38,978 bases of DNA from an uncultured Candidatus Berkelbacteria bacterium (GCA_903877885.1 CAIRFN010000006.1:220332-259309), one strand, 5' to 3'. Numbered from the stretch's first letter, positions 8,477 to 18,530 are shown. Notes: generated from the sequence alone by a model not told the origin. Translations and numbers: made by a program.

Positions 8477-9526
8477 ATGAAAAAATCATTCACTTTAATT
8501 GAACTCTTGGTGGTTATTGCTATTATTGGTATTTTGGCGGCTATGATTTTAGTCGCTCTAAATTCCGCTCGCGCCAAAGCTAAAGATGCTCGAGTTAAAT
8601 CTGATATGACTCAAGCTCGAAACTTAGCCCAAATTTACGAAGACAATAATCCGACTAAAAGTATTAACTGTTTTGGTACAACTTGTGATGCTTTTTCTGA
8701 TCCCTCGAATGCTGACGAATTACAAAAAATCGCTCAATTAAGTGCCGATGCTAATTCTCATGGCAGTACTCTTGGTGTCAGTGCTGATAGTAGTCAAATT
8801 CAGGTTACCGCGACTTCGCCTATCCAAGATGCTACTGGGCAAACAACGATTTATACTTTAGCCGATACTAATACTATTACACCAACAATAGTCACTGGCG
8901 ACAATGCCGCTATCGCTCGCGATATGAAACGTATCGCCGATATTAATTTAATCGCTAATGCTTTAAAACAATATAAAGCTCTAAGGGGGCATTATCCGGC
9001 ATTTGCTCCAGCTTATAGTGGGCCTGGCTGTTCTGGTCCTGTATGCGCTTCTCCAGGTTGGCCAGGTTACTGGGAATATGGTACACCATATCAAAGTAGT
9101 TCTGATGCTTCTGACGGTAGTATGAACGCAAGACAAGGCCCATATTATTGTTGGGGAGGAGATGTTGATCTTGGTAGTTCTGCTTTTGGTCCAGTCCACG
9201 CTGGCGATACTTTCTTACAACCTTTGGTTGATGCAGGAATTTTGTCGAGCGTGCCGATTGAAACTAAACCAGGCGGAGTAGCAGATTCCTATAATCCCGG
9301 ACGATTTTGCTCTTATAAGTATAATATAATCCATACATCAGTTAATTCATCTGGTTGTTCTGGTCAAGCATACGCTCAATTATATGCTAGTTTAGAAACA
9401 AATATGGGTCCAACTACCGATATTAGACCTAATGATTTAAAAGCTGGAGTTTGTTTTCCTTGGGGTTATGAAGGTGACGGTGGCTTTCCAAATAATCATA
9501 TTGCCGTTTATTTACCTGTTAATTAA
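8477..9526 (+). CDS. Type IV pilin-like protein, first of a tandem pair
   Basis: 349 aa with a class III prepilin signal: short MKKS, then [20 protein letters not shown] with the +5 Glu. It should be processed by a prepilin peptidase and assembled into a type IV pilus or pseudopilus. The residue before the cut is Ser rather than the usual Gly. After the helix come a conserved basic stretch ([13 protein letters not shown]) and a long C-terminal domain (about 150-349) with several Cys, including [10 protein letters not shown] and FCSYKYN, probably disulfide-bonded. It is much longer than typical 150-residue pilins. Shine-Dalgarno GGAGGG precedes ATG. It is paralogous to the next gene and likely cotranscribed (27-nt gap). 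Confidence 0.9.
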   Translation: MKKSFTLIELLVVIAIIGILAAMILVALNSARAKAKDARVKSDMTQARNLAQIYEDNNPTKSINCFGTTCDAFSDPSNADELQKIAQLSADANSHGSTLGVSADSSQIQVTATSPIQDATGQTTIYTLADTNTITPTIVTGDNAAIARDMKRIADINLIANALKQYKALRGHYPAFAPAYSGPGCSGPVCASPGWPGYWEYGTPYQSSSDASDGSMNARQGPYYCWGGDVDLGSSAFGPVHAGDTFLQPLVDAGILSSVPIETKPGGVADSYNPGRFCSYKYNIIHTSVNSSGCSGQAYAQLYASLETNMGPTTDIRPNDLKAGVCFPWGYEGDGGFPNNHIAVYLPVN

Positions 9527-9553
9527 CTCTAAAACTAAAAATTGTGAGGGAAT

Positions 9554-10561
9554 ATGAAACAAAAATCATTTACTTTAATTGAACTCCTGGTGGTTATCGC
9601 CATCATTGGCATTTTAGCCGCCATGGTTTTGGTCGCTCTAAATTCCGCTCGCGCCAAAGCTAAAGACGCGCGAGTTAAGTCTGATATGACTCAAGCTCGC
9701 AACTTGGCACAAATTTATACTGACGATAATCCTGGTAAAACTCTCTCTTGTACTACCACAGGCACTGATACAACTTGTAGCGATAACACTGATGAAACGT
9801 CAAAAATTATTCAATTAGGCACTGATGCTACTTCTCAAGGTAGTAGTCTTGGTGTTAGCGCCGATAGTAATCAAATTACTGTCACCGCGACTTCGCCAAT
9901 CCAAGATGTAGCTAATAAAACCACAATTTATACTTTAAATGATACTAATACTATTACACCGAAATCAGTAGATGGCGAAAGTGCCGCAATCGCTCGCGAT
10001 TTAAAGAGGTTGGCTGATATCAAATTAATTACTAATGCATTAAGACAATATAAAGCGTTAAAAGGTCACTTTCCAAGTTATAACGTGGATGCTTGGTATG
10101 TAAATACTCCACCTGGTTCATCAGGGCATTGGGATGATGGTAGTGCCGATACCTCTGATGGACATTATATGGCAAATGATGGAGATAGTCATTATCCTTA
10201 TCATTGTTGGGGTAAATCCGTTGATTTAGGCAGCAATGTTCTTGGTCCAATTTATCCCGGTGATCCTGGTAACGATACTTTTTTGCAGCCTTTAGTCAAT
10301 GCTGGAATTTTATCAAGTGTACCAATTGAAACAAAAGTTGGGGGAGTTGCAAACTCGGAAAATCCAGGTCGATTTTGTTCTTATCGATATGATTATTCAA
10401 CGATTTGCGGTCATAATTATGCTGTTCTTTATGCTGATTTAGAAACAGATATGGGGCCGACAGAAGATCCTAGACCAGCCTGTTATCAACCAACTGGCTC
10501 TGGTTTAGGATATCGTAATCCGGGTGAAAATAATAATATTGCTGTTTATTTGCCAGAATAA
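9554..10561 (+). CDS. Type IV pilin-like protein, second of a tandem pair
   Basis: 335 aa paralogue of the preceding gene. The N-terminal helix is nearly identical ([20 protein letters not shown]), again with Ser before the cleavage site. About the first 120 residues align closely; the C-terminal domain has diverged but keeps landmarks such as [36 protein letters not shown], and an ending IAVYLP. The diverged exposed part beside a conserved helix is what one expects of surface-exposed pilin subunits. Shine-Dalgarno GAGGG lies before ATG 9554. Major versus minor pilin roles cannot be told from sequence. Confidence 0.9.
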   Translation: MKQKSFTLIELLVVIAIIGILAAMVLVALNSARAKAKDARVKSDMTQARNLAQIYTDDNPGKTLSCTTTGTDTTCSDNTDETSKIIQLGTDATSQGSSLGVSADSNQITVTATSPIQDVANKTTIYTLNDTNTITPKSVDGESAAIARDLKRLADIKLITNALRQYKALKGHFPSYNVDAWYVNTPPGSSGHWDDGSADTSDGHYMANDGDSHYPYHCWGKSVDLGSNVLGPIYPGDPGNDTFLQPLVNAGILSSVPIETKVGGVANSENPGRFCSYRYDYSTICGHNYAVLYADLETDMGPTEDPRPACYQPTGSGLGYRNPGENNNIAVYLPE

Positions 10562-10575
10562 AATCTTCCTGCCTC

Positions 10576-10604
10576 TTGACAAAAAACAGGAAATATTATA
10601 TAGT
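10576..10604 (+). promoter_or_regulatory. rpoBC promoter
   Basis: -35 TTGACA (10576-10581), 17-nt spacer, -10 TATAGT (10599-10604). Confidence 0.8.
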
Positions 10605-10776
10605 TGATTCAGAAAGTCTTTTGTAGCTACAGTGTAATGCGCTCTAAAACTTTTCCATATTTATATTAGTCAAATAAAATAAATAAAAGGTAAAGGGTGG
10701 AAAAAAGTAGCCTCTAATTTTACCCGTCTGCCCTCAAGCAGCTAGGCGCTGTTATTTAATATTGAGGAGTTTTTTC
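10605..10776 (+). promoter_or_regulatory. Long leader of the rpoB mRNA
   Basis: About 165 nt lie between the promoter and the GTG start. It contains the palindrome TGTAGCTACA (10622-10631), a possible GGTAAA/TTTACC pairing (10689-10694/10719-10724) and a small AGCAGC/GCTGTT hairpin near 10740. This could be a regulatory leader; I cannot match it to a known RNA family. Confidence 0.4.
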
Positions 10777-13700
10777 GTGTTACAAAACCGCATTCAATTC
10801 ACAAAATCAAAATTTAACATTCCTTTGCCGGATTTGATTGAAATTCAAACTCGGTCGTACGATTGGTTCTTTAAGGAGGGAATGCGCGAACTCTTAGACG
10901 AAATCAACCCAGTGGAAGACTTCACTGGTAAAGTTTTGTCGCTCGAATTCGGTGACTTTGCTCTTGAGCAACCAGCCATTGATGAAGAAACTGCCCGAAT
11001 GAAAAATTTAACCTACAAGTCCTCGCTTAAAGCCCAGGTTAAATTAACTAACAAAATTACTGGTAAAACTAAAGAATCCTCGATTTTCTTGGGAGATTTC
11101 CCAATTATGACTGATCGAGGTACTTTTATTATCAACGGCATTGAACGTGTTGTTGTCAGTCAAATCGTCCGTTCCTACGGTGTGCTTTTTGGTGCTGAAG
11201 AAATGGCTGGCCGCAAACTATTTGGCGCTAAAGTTATTCCATCTCGCGGCGCTTGGTTAGAATTTGAAACCTCTAATCGCGATATTATTACGGTTAAAGT
11301 TGATCGCAAACGAAAAATTTTAGTTACCACTTTCCTTCGCTCATTAGGTTTAGATACCGATCAAATCATGAAAGCCTTCGAAGGCGTTAACGACAATGCT
11401 GATCATGACTATATTAAAAATACCTTGGCTCGCGATACAGCCAAAACTTACGACGAATCACTGGTTGAAGTTTACAAACGTATTCGACCAGGTGATTTAG
11501 CGACAGCTGAAACCGCTAAAAGCTTTTTGGATGCCATGTTTTTCAATCCAAAGCGTTATGATTTAGGTAAAGTCGGTCGTTATAAAATTAACCAAAGATT
11601 AGGTACAACCGCTAATGACGATCTTAAAAATCGAATTATGCGAGTTGAAGATATCGTGGAAGTTATTCGTGAAATTATTCGCTTAAACAACGATCCGATG
11701 GCCCAGCCTGACGATATTGATCATTTGCGTAATCGCCGCGTTCGCGCCGTTGGAGAACTTCTTCAAGGTAAAGTTCGTGTCGGTTTGCTTCGAATCGAAC
11801 GTATTATTAAAGACCGTATGTCGGTTTTGGATCCAGATGTTGTTACTTCCGCACAACTGGTAAACGTTCGTCCAATTGCTGCTGTTTTACAAGAATTCTA
11901 CGCCTCATCTCAGATGTCCCAATTTATGAACCAGACAAATCCGTTGGCTGAACTTGAACACAAGAGATGTTTATCAGCTACTGGCCCTGGTGGACTTTCC
12001 CGCGAACGCGCCGGCTTCGAAGTCCGCGATGTTCATCACTCTCACTATGGTCGGGTTTGTCCAATTGAAACTCCAGAAGGTCCAAACATTGGTTTGGTCG
12101 GCTATATGGCTAGCTATGCCAAAGTCAACGACTATGGTTTCTTGGAAACTCCATATTTGCAAGTCGAAAAAGTCGATGGCAAAATGAAAGTTACCAACAA
12201 AGTTGTTTATATGGATGCTGATGAAGAAGATAAATATATTATTGCTCCAGCTTCGACTCCAATTGACGCTAATGGCTTTTTCAATCAAACTAAAGCAGTT
12301 TTGCGTAAATTCGGTGAACCGGGTGTGGAAAAAATTGAAAAAGTTCAGTTTATGGACGTTTCGCCAAAGCAAATTGTGTCAGTTTCAACCGCTTTAATTC
12401 CATTTGTCGAACACAATGACGCTGTTCGTGCCTCTATGGGTTCAAACATGTTACGTCAAGCAGTTCCCCTTGTTAAACCAACCTCGCCGGTTGTTGGTAC
12501 AGGTATGGAAGCCTCGGCTGCCAAAGATTCTGGCCAATGTATTTTTGCTGAAAATGACGCCACTGTCCTTTCGGTTTCGGCTAATGAAATTATTTTAGAA
12601 ACTGCCACTGGCAAGAGAACCCATAAATTACAGAAATTTGTTCGTTCCAACCAGGCAACTTGTATTAATCAACGTCCAGTTGTAACTGTCGGTGATAATG
12701 TCAAACGTGGTCAAATCTTAGCTGATTCTTCAGCTACTGAAAACGGCGAATTGGCTCTTGGTCAAAACGTTCTAGCTGCTTATATGCCGTTTAAAGGTGG
12801 TAACTTTGAAGATGCTATTATTCTTTCCGAACGTTTAGTTCGTGAAGATGTTTTAACATCTGTTCATATTGAAAATTATTCGATTGAAATTCGCGATACC
12901 AAACTCGGTCCAGAACTTTTAACTCGCGATATTCCAAATGTCGGTGAAAGCGCTTTAGCCAACCTTGATGATCAAGGTGTGATCCGAATTGGTGCTCAAA
13001 TCGCCGCCGGCGACATTTTAGTTGGTAAAATTACACCAAAAGGTGAGACCGAACTTTCGGCTGAAGAAAAACTTTTGCGCGCTATTTTCGGTGAAAAAGC
13101 CAAAGATGTGAAAGATACTTCTTTGCGTTTGCCACACGGTGAATATGGTAAAGTTGTCGGTATTAAGATTTTCTCCAAAGAAGCCGGCGATGAATTACCA
13201 GCTGGTGTTTACCAGATGGTGGAAGTCGCGATTGCTCAACTTCGTAAGGTTCAGGTTGGAGACAAATTAGCCGGACGCCATGGTAACAAAGGTGTTATTT
13301 CAATGGTCCTACCAGAAGCAGAAATGCCTTTCTTGGCCGATGGTACACCAATTGATATCATTCTTAACCCACTCGGCGTTATTTCTCGTATGAACCTTGG
13401 TCAGCTTTTGGAAACTCATTTGGGTTGGGCTGCTAAGCGCCTTGGTTACAAAGTTGCCACTCCAGTTTTTGAAGGCACAACTTTGGAACAGATCCAAGCT
13501 GAACAGAAAAAAGCCGGTATTCCTGAAGACGGAAAAGTTCAGTTATTCGATGGTCGCACTGGCGAGCCATTCTCACAAAAAACTACTGTTGGTATTAAAT
13601 ATATGATGAAGCTTTGCCATTTGGTTGATGACAAGATGCACGCCCGTTCAACTGGTCCATACTCAATGGTCACTCAACAACCACTTGGTGGTAAGAGCCA

Positions 13701-14127
13701 ATTTGGTGGTCAGCGTCTTGGAGAAATGGAAGTTTGGGCTCTAGAAGCATATGGTGCCGCTCATACTTTGCAAGAAATGTTAACCATTAAATCTGATGAT
13801 GTCGTCGGTCGTTCAAAAGCCTACGAAGCAATCATTAAAGGTGAGCCAATTCAAAAACCATCAATTCCAGCTTCTTTCTACGTTTTGGTTAAAGAATTGC
13901 AATCATTAGGATTGAATGTAGAGATGCTAACTGCCGCGGAATTAAGCCGTAAAGATGTTAAACGCGCCGCTTTCGTTGAAGCCAAAGATAAAGCCCACGA
14001 TGAAGCCGCACAAGCCAAGCATAATCAAAATTCAGACGAAGATGAAGATATTGATGCCGAAGTCACCGAGCTTAAAGAGGAAGAACCAGATATGGTTTCC
14101 GAGCCGGTTGATGGTCAAGAAGAATAA
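10777..14127 (+). CDS. rpoB: RNA polymerase beta subunit
   Basis: 1116 aa, somewhat shorter than the 1342-aa E. coli subunit. Typical blocks are present: the N-terminal LIEIQTRSYDWF, the rifampicin-region segment SSQMSQFMNQTNPLAELEHKR (split here by position, about 385-405), HYGRVCPIETPEGPNIGLV, the catalytic-core GGNFEDAIILSERLV, KVQVGDKLAGRHGNKGVIS, and the C-terminal clamp block GKSQFGGQRLGEMEVWALEA. It ends in an acidic tail. Start GTG 10777 with GAGGAG at 10764-10769 (7-nt spacing); an in-frame TTG at 10762 overlaps that site. It is the first gene of rpoB-rpoC-rpsL-rpsG, not linked to rplKAJL. Confidence 0.98.
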   Translation: MLQNRIQFTKSKFNIPLPDLIEIQTRSYDWFFKEGMRELLDEINPVEDFTGKVLSLEFGDFALEQPAIDEETARMKNLTYKSSLKAQVKLTNKITGKTKESSIFLGDFPIMTDRGTFIINGIERVVVSQIVRSYGVLFGAEEMAGRKLFGAKVIPSRGAWLEFETSNRDIITVKVDRKRKILVTTFLRSLGLDTDQIMKAFEGVNDNADHDYIKNTLARDTAKTYDESLVEVYKRIRPGDLATAETAKSFLDAMFFNPKRYDLGKVGRYKINQRLGTTANDDLKNRIMRVEDIVEVIREIIRLNNDPMAQPDDIDHLRNRRVRAVGELLQGKVRVGLLRIERIIKDRMSVLDPDVVTSAQLVNVRPIAAVLQEFYASSQMSQFMNQTNPLAELEHKRCLSATGPGGLSRERAGFEVRDVHHSHYGRVCPIETPEGPNIGLVGYMASYAKVNDYGFLETPYLQVEKVDGKMKVTNKVVYMDADEEDKYIIAPASTPIDANGFFNQTKAVLRKFGEPGVEKIEKVQFMDVSPKQIVSVSTALIPFVEHNDAVRASMGSNMLRQAVPLVKPTSPVVGTGMEASAAKDSGQCIFAENDATVLSVSANEIILETATGKRTHKLQKFVRSNQATCINQRPVVTVGDNVKRGQILADSSATENGELALGQNVLAAYMPFKGGNFEDAIILSERLVREDVLTSVHIENYSIEIRDTKLGPELLTRDIPNVGESALANLDDQGVIRIGAQIAAGDILVGKITPKGETELSAEEKLLRAIFGEKAKDVKDTSLRLPHGEYGKVVGIKIFSKEAGDELPAGVYQMVEVAIAQLRKVQVGDKLAGRHGNKGVISMVLPEAEMPFLADGTPIDIILNPLGVISRMNLGQLLETHLGWAAKRLGYKVATPVFEGTTLEQIQAEQKKAGIPEDGKVQLFDGRTGEPFSQKTTVGIKYMMKLCHLVDDKMHARSTGPYSMVTQQPLGGKSQFGGQRLGEMEVWALEAYGAAHTLQEMLTIKSDDVVGRSKAYEAIIKGEPIQKPSIPASFYVLVKELQSLGLNVEMLTAAELSRKDVKRAAFVEAKDKAHDEAAQAKHNQNSDEDEDIDAEVTELKEEEPDMVSEPVDGQEE

Positions 14128-14148
14128 TCGATAGGAGCAAATACGAAT

Positions 14149-17100
14149 ATGAATAAAGAAAAAATTCGAATTAAACCAAAAGAAGCCCCAAGAATTACCG
14201 ATTTTGATGCTTTAAAAATCTCGGTGGCTAGTCCAGATGAAATTTCCAACTGGTCATATGGTGAAGTTACCAAACCGGAAACCATCAATTATCGCACCCA
14301 AAAACCGGAGCGCGATGGTCTTTTTGATGAAAAAATCTTCGGTCCAACCAAAGATTGGGAATGTTATTGTGGTAAATACAAAAAAATTCGTTATAAAGGT
14401 GTGATTTGCGACAAATGCGGTGTGGAAGTCACTCGCTCTTCTGTTCGACGTGAACGAATGGGTCATATTGATCTTTCTGTGCCGATTGCTCATATCTGGT
14501 ATATCCGTTCAGTTCCAAGTATTTTGGGATTACTTCTTGATTTATCAGTGACTGATTTGGAAAAAGTGGTTTACTTTGCTGGTTTTGTTATTTTGGCTGT
14601 CAATGAAGATATTCGCAAAAGCTCGTTAGAACAACTCGAAAGAGAATATACTGAAGCCAAAGCCAAAATCAAAGATAATATGATTATGGCCAAGGTTGAA
14701 GGTTCATATAAAGCGACTAAATCAGAAATTACCAATTTAACTGAAAAGAAAATTTTGTCTGAAGGTCAATACCATGAATTGTCCATGAAATATGGTCAAA
14801 TTGTTAAAGTTGGTATCGGCGCCGAAGCCGTTTTTGAGCTCTTAAAACGAGCTGATTTAGACAAACTTCAGGCTGAATTTAGTTCAGAATTAGACAGTGC
14901 CATTGGTTTAAATCGTCGTAAAGTGTTGCGCCGATTGCGTTTGGTGACTGAAATGAAAGAAGCGGGATTAAAGCCAGAATGGTTAGTTCTAACCCGTCTT
15001 CCAGTTATTCCACCAGATTTGCGTCCAATGGTCCAACTTGATGGTGGCCGTTTTGCTGCATCTGATTTAAACGATCTTTACCGTCGTGTTATTAACCGAA
15101 ACAACCGTCTCAAACGGTTATTAAGCCAAGGCGCTCCAGAAGTTATCTGTCGTAATGAAAAACGCATGCTTCAAGAAGCTGTCGATTCATTGATTGATAA
15201 TTCGGCTCGTCGTGGTCGGGCTGTTAGCACTGGTTCAACTGCCAGAAAATTACGCTCACTCTCCGATATGCTTCGAGGTAAACAAGGCCGTTTCCGCCAA
15301 AACTTACTCGGTAAACGGGTCGACTATTCTGGCCGATCGGTTATCGTCGTCGGTCCAAATTTGAAACTTCACCAATGCGGTCTGCCAAAAATGATGGCTT
15401 TGGAACTTTTCAAACCTTTTGTTATTTCTAAACTTATAAATGAAGGTCATGTTCACAATGTTAAGAACGCGACTAAAATGATGGAACATGGCGATCCAAT
15501 TGTTTGGGATATCTTGGAAAAAATTACGGTTGACTATCATGTCCTTCTAAATCGTGCTCCCACGCTTCACCGCTTGGGTATTCAAGGTTTCCAACCAGTT
15601 TTGATCGAAGGTAAAGCCATTCAGGTTCATCCGCTCGTTTGTCAGGCTTTTAACGCTGACTTCGATGGTGACCAAATGGCTGTCCATGTACCACTTTCTA
15701 GCCAAGCTAAAGAAGAAGTTGCCCGTTTAATGCGTTCGGCTAATAACTTGTTAAAACCAGCTTCTGGTGAACCAGTTATTATTCCTCGAATGGAAATTGT
15801 TTCCGGTATTTATTGGTTAACTAGCGTTGAGACAGACGCTGCCGGTACTGGTAAAGTTTATGCTGGCAAAAATGAAGCCATTTTAGCTTACCAACTTGGT
15901 TATTTACATCCACGAGCTTTAGTTAAAGTTCGAATGAAAATGTCCAAGGGTGATCCAAAAGCAATTGATGAACGAGTGGAAACCACTGTTGGTCGAATTT
16001 TATTCAACAATATTCTACCTGATGCTTTGCAATTTAGAAACGAAACTTTCGATTCTAAAGCCTTAAAGAAAATTTTAGCTGAACATTTTAATAAATATGA
16101 TTTGGCCGAAACCGCCGAATTTGCTGATCGAATCAAGAAAATCGGTTTTGAATATTCGACCGATTCCGGTATGACTATTTCTATTTCCGATGTTCAGATG
16201 CCAACCGATAAAGATCAATATATTAAAGAAGGCGAAAAATTACTAGAAGAAATTGAAAGCCAATATCAACGTGGTTTGATTACCGAAAGCGAACGAAAAG
16301 TTAAAATCGTCGAAATCTGGACTGAAGTTCGTTCTCGAATTGAAGCCCAAATGGTGGAACAATATGATCAGAATTCACCGGTTTACCAAATGGTTAAATC
16401 TGGTGCTCGCGGATCTTTTGCCCAGGTTACTCAACTTGCCGGTATGAAAGGTTTGGTGGTTAACCCAGCTGGTGAAATTATCGAAGTTCCAATCAAGTCC
16501 AACTATAAAGAAGGCTTGCCAATGTTCGAATACTTTATTTCGACTCATGGCGCCCGTAAAGGTAAATCAGATACATCGCTTAGAACTTCTGAAGCCGGAT
16601 ATTTGACCCGACGTTTGGTTGATGTGGCTCAAGATATTGTTATTTCTGAAACTGACTGCGGCACCAAGAAATTCTTCCAGATCGGCCGAGCCGAATCAGA
16701 AGAAATGGGTGAAAAGTTTAGTCAAAGATTAGCTGGTCGCATTGCCGGATCTGATGTTAAGGGTACAAAAGGCGTGATCGTTAAGGCTGGAGCCGAAATC
16801 GATCCAGAAAAAGCGGTCATGATTGAAAGCGAAGCCGATATTGAAACTGTGGCTGTTCGATCACCACTTACTTGCGAAGCTGAACGCGGACTTTGCCAAA
16901 CTTGTTACGGTCGCGATTTGGCCTCTGGCCATATTGCCGAATTCGGCGCTGTCGTTGGTATTATGGCGGCTCAAGCTATTGGTGAACCTGGAACCCAGCT
17001 GACGATGAAAACCTTCCACATGGGCGGTGTTTCTGGAGAAGATATTACTTCAGGTCTACCTCGTGTTGAAGAATTGTTCGAAGCTCGTGTCCCTCGTAAC

Positions 17101-17913
17101 CCAGCGATCATTTCGGAAATCGATGGTAAAGTTCAAATCATTGATGAAAAAGATATTAAGAAAATCGTGGTTACGTCGCCGGAAATGCGCACTGAAACTT
17201 ATATGTTGGAAAAAGATTATGAACCAGCTGTACTTGATGGCGATGTCATCAAGGCCCGCCAAGCCATTGCGATTGCTCAAGGTAAAAAAGCGGTTCGTAG
17301 CGCCATTATGGGTAAAGTTAAAATTAGCAAAGATAAAATCGAAGTTATTTCCACCGACCGCACATCTGTTAGCTACACTGTTCCATCAAAGACCAATTTA
17401 AAGGTTGAAGATGGCGATACAGTTGAAAAGGGTCAGGAATTAACTGATGGTCACTTGAATCTTGAAAACTTGCTTAAATATCGTGGTCCACAAGCAACCC
17501 AGAAATATATTATCCGTGGCGTTCAAGAAATTTATGCTTCTCAAGGTCAAACCATTAACGATAAACATATTGAAATCATTGTCCGCGAAATGTTTTCTAA
17601 GCTTAAGATTAAATATGCCGGTGATTCAACCTTCTTGGTTGGTCAAGTCTTAGACAATACTGAAGCTTTGAAAGAAAACAAAAAATTGCGTGAAGCTAAA
17701 AAGAAAGAAATTACTTTCGAAGAAACAATCATGGGCATCACTCGTGTTGCCTTGGTTACCGAAAGCTTCTTATCTAGCGCTTCCTTCCAAGAAACCACTG
17801 GTGTTTTGATCGATGCCGCGGTTCGTGGTGCAGTTGATCGCTTGCAAGGTTTGAAAGAAAATGTTATAATTGGAAAGTTAATTCCAGCCGGAACAGGTTT
17901 TGTCCAAAAATAA
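14149..17913 (+). CDS. rpoC: RNA polymerase beta' subunit
   Basis: 1254 aa. The N-terminal zinc finger (CYCGKYKKIRYKGVICDKCG) is followed by the catalytic magnesium motif NADFDGD (502-508), the bridge-helix/trigger-loop region (GARGSFAQVTQLAGMKGLV), a second Cys cluster (CEAERGLCQTCYG) and the conserved GIMAAQAIGEPGTQLTMKTF block. It lies 21 nt downstream of rpoB with an AGGAG before the ATG. The protein ends VIIGKLIPAGTGFVQK, and the same 15 residues from the first Ile are encoded again at 17987-18034 with different codons. The repeated copy, not the gene's own stop, lies at a normal distance from rpsL. Confidence 0.98.
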   Translation: MNKEKIRIKPKEAPRITDFDALKISVASPDEISNWSYGEVTKPETINYRTQKPERDGLFDEKIFGPTKDWECYCGKYKKIRYKGVICDKCGVEVTRSSVRRERMGHIDLSVPIAHIWYIRSVPSILGLLLDLSVTDLEKVVYFAGFVILAVNEDIRKSSLEQLEREYTEAKAKIKDNMIMAKVEGSYKATKSEITNLTEKKILSEGQYHELSMKYGQIVKVGIGAEAVFELLKRADLDKLQAEFSSELDSAIGLNRRKVLRRLRLVTEMKEAGLKPEWLVLTRLPVIPPDLRPMVQLDGGRFAASDLNDLYRRVINRNNRLKRLLSQGAPEVICRNEKRMLQEAVDSLIDNSARRGRAVSTGSTARKLRSLSDMLRGKQGRFRQNLLGKRVDYSGRSVIVVGPNLKLHQCGLPKMMALELFKPFVISKLINEGHVHNVKNATKMMEHGDPIVWDILEKITVDYHVLLNRAPTLHRLGIQGFQPVLIEGKAIQVHPLVCQAFNADFDGDQMAVHVPLSSQAKEEVARLMRSANNLLKPASGEPVIIPRMEIVSGIYWLTSVETDAAGTGKVYAGKNEAILAYQLGYLHPRALVKVRMKMSKGDPKAIDERVETTVGRILFNNILPDALQFRNETFDSKALKKILAEHFNKYDLAETAEFADRIKKIGFEYSTDSGMTISISDVQMPTDKDQYIKEGEKLLEEIESQYQRGLITESERKVKIVEIWTEVRSRIEAQMVEQYDQNSPVYQMVKSGARGSFAQVTQLAGMKGLVVNPAGEIIEVPIKSNYKEGLPMFEYFISTHGARKGKSDTSLRTSEAGYLTRRLVDVAQDIVISETDCGTKKFFQIGRAESEEMGEKFSQRLAGRIAGSDVKGTKGVIVKAGAEIDPEKAVMIESEADIETVAVRSPLTCEAERGLCQTCYGRDLASGHIAEFGAVVGIMAAQAIGEPGTQLTMKTFHMGGVSGEDITSGLPRVEELFEARVPRNPAIISEIDGKVQIIDEKDIKKIVVTSPEMRTETYMLEKDYEPAVLDGDVIKARQAIAIAQGKKAVRSAIMGKVKISKDKIEVISTDRTSVSYTVPSKTNLKVEDGDTVEKGQELTDGHLNLENLLKYRGPQATQKYIIRGVQEIYASQGQTINDKHIEIIVREMFSKLKIKYAGDSTFLVGQVLDNTEALKENKKLREAKKKEITFEETIMGITRVALVTESFLSSASFQETTGVLIDAAVRGAVDRLQGLKENVIIGKLIPAGTGFVQK

Positions 17914-18034
17914 ACATTTTAAAAACATTAAACGTAAGTTATAGAAATCTAACTTTCCAATTTCCGCGGTTTGCGGAAGCAAACCCATTATAGGGAAACT
18001 GATACCAGCAGGTACAGGTTTCGTACAAAAGTAA
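17866..18034 (+). other. Recoded C-terminal duplication with inverted repeat, rpoC
   Basis: Copy A is 17866-17913 and copy B is 17987-18034. Both encode IIGKLIPAGTGFVQK and TAA. Eleven of 15 codons differ and every change is synonymous. AATTGGAAAGTTA (17868-17880) in A has its exact reverse complement at 17950-17962. Next comes a hairpin, GGTTTGC-GGAA-GCAAACC (17968-17985), with an alternative TTCCGC/GCGGAA pairing; it ends one base before B. Deleting 17866-17986 restores rpoC, with its stop 12 nt before the rpsL ATG. Confidence 0.92.
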
Positions 18035-18046
18035 GGAATATATCAT

Positions 18047-18460
18047 ATGCCAACAATATCCCAATTAATTCGTAAACCAAGAAAATCTAAAGAAACTAAG
18101 CCAAAAACCCCAGCTTTGCATCGTGGCTTTAACTTCTTAAAAAACCGCCCGATCGATTTCGAAAATGGCCGACCATTTATGCGTGGTGTTTGTATTAAAG
18201 TTACAACTACTACTCCTAAAAAACCAAACTCGGCGCTTCGAAAAATTGCTCGTGTGCGTTTGACTTCCGGTCAAGAAGTAACTGCTTACATTCCAGGTGA
18301 AGGTCACAATCTTCAAGAACACGCTGTGGTTATGATTCGTGGCGGTCGGGTAAAAGATCTTCCTGGTGTGCGTTATCATATTGTTCGAGGTAAACTCGAT
18401 ACTGGTGGCGTCGAAAAACGAAAACAAGGCCGTTCTAAATACGGAGCCAAAAAGAGTTAA
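18047..18460 (+). CDS. rpsL: 30S ribosomal protein S12
   Basis: 137 aa, decoding-centre protein. Conserved blocks include [40 protein letters not shown] and [12 protein letters not shown], including the Lys residues at streptomycin-resistance sites in the wild-type form. Between the N-terminal QLIRKPR and the core is a segment ([20 protein letters not shown]) that makes it longer than the 124-aa E. coli protein. The Shine-Dalgarno AAGGA overlaps the stop of the rpoC copy B, which implies that B was the original neighbour. Confidence 0.98.
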   Translation: MPTISQLIRKPRKSKETKPKTPALHRGFNFLKNRPIDFENGRPFMRGVCIKVTTTTPKKPNSALRKIARVRLTSGQEVTAYIPGEGHNLQEHAVVMIRGGRVKDLPGVRYHIVRGKLDTGGVEKRKQGRSKYGAKKS

Positions 18461-18478
18461 AATAATTAAATAATGCAG

Positions 18479-18511
18479 AATTCAGAATTAATAAATTATG
18501 CATTCTGAATT
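18479..18511. repeat. Palindromic hairpin between rpsL and rpsG
   Basis: AATTCAGAAT (18479-18488) pairs perfectly with ATTCTGAATT (18502-18511) over 10 bp with a 13-nt loop. There is no T run and no recoded gene end, so it is a separate AT-rich intergenic palindrome. Confidence 0.6.
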
Positions 18512-18530
18512 AAATCATTAAGGATATTTT

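Noticed and set aside
8981-9199. Minus-strand open frames inside the pilin, polymerase and ribosomal genes.
   Set aside because: They are shadows of strongly conserved or motif-bearing genes on the plus strand and lack ribosome sites and family features.
17866-18034. Diversity-generating retroelement (variable repeat at gene end, hairpin, template repeat).
   Set aside because: No reverse transcriptase is present, differences are synonymous and not adenine-specific, and the targets are housekeeping genes.
17866-18034. Ordinary target-site duplication by an integrase.
   Set aside because: Such duplications are identical when formed; here in rpoC most codons differ synonymously with no amino-acid change, and no integrase lies between the copies.
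18479-18511. rpsL-rpsG palindrome as another gene-end cassette.
   Set aside because: The 10-bp stem is not complementary to the rpsL end and no second copy of the S12 C-terminus follows.
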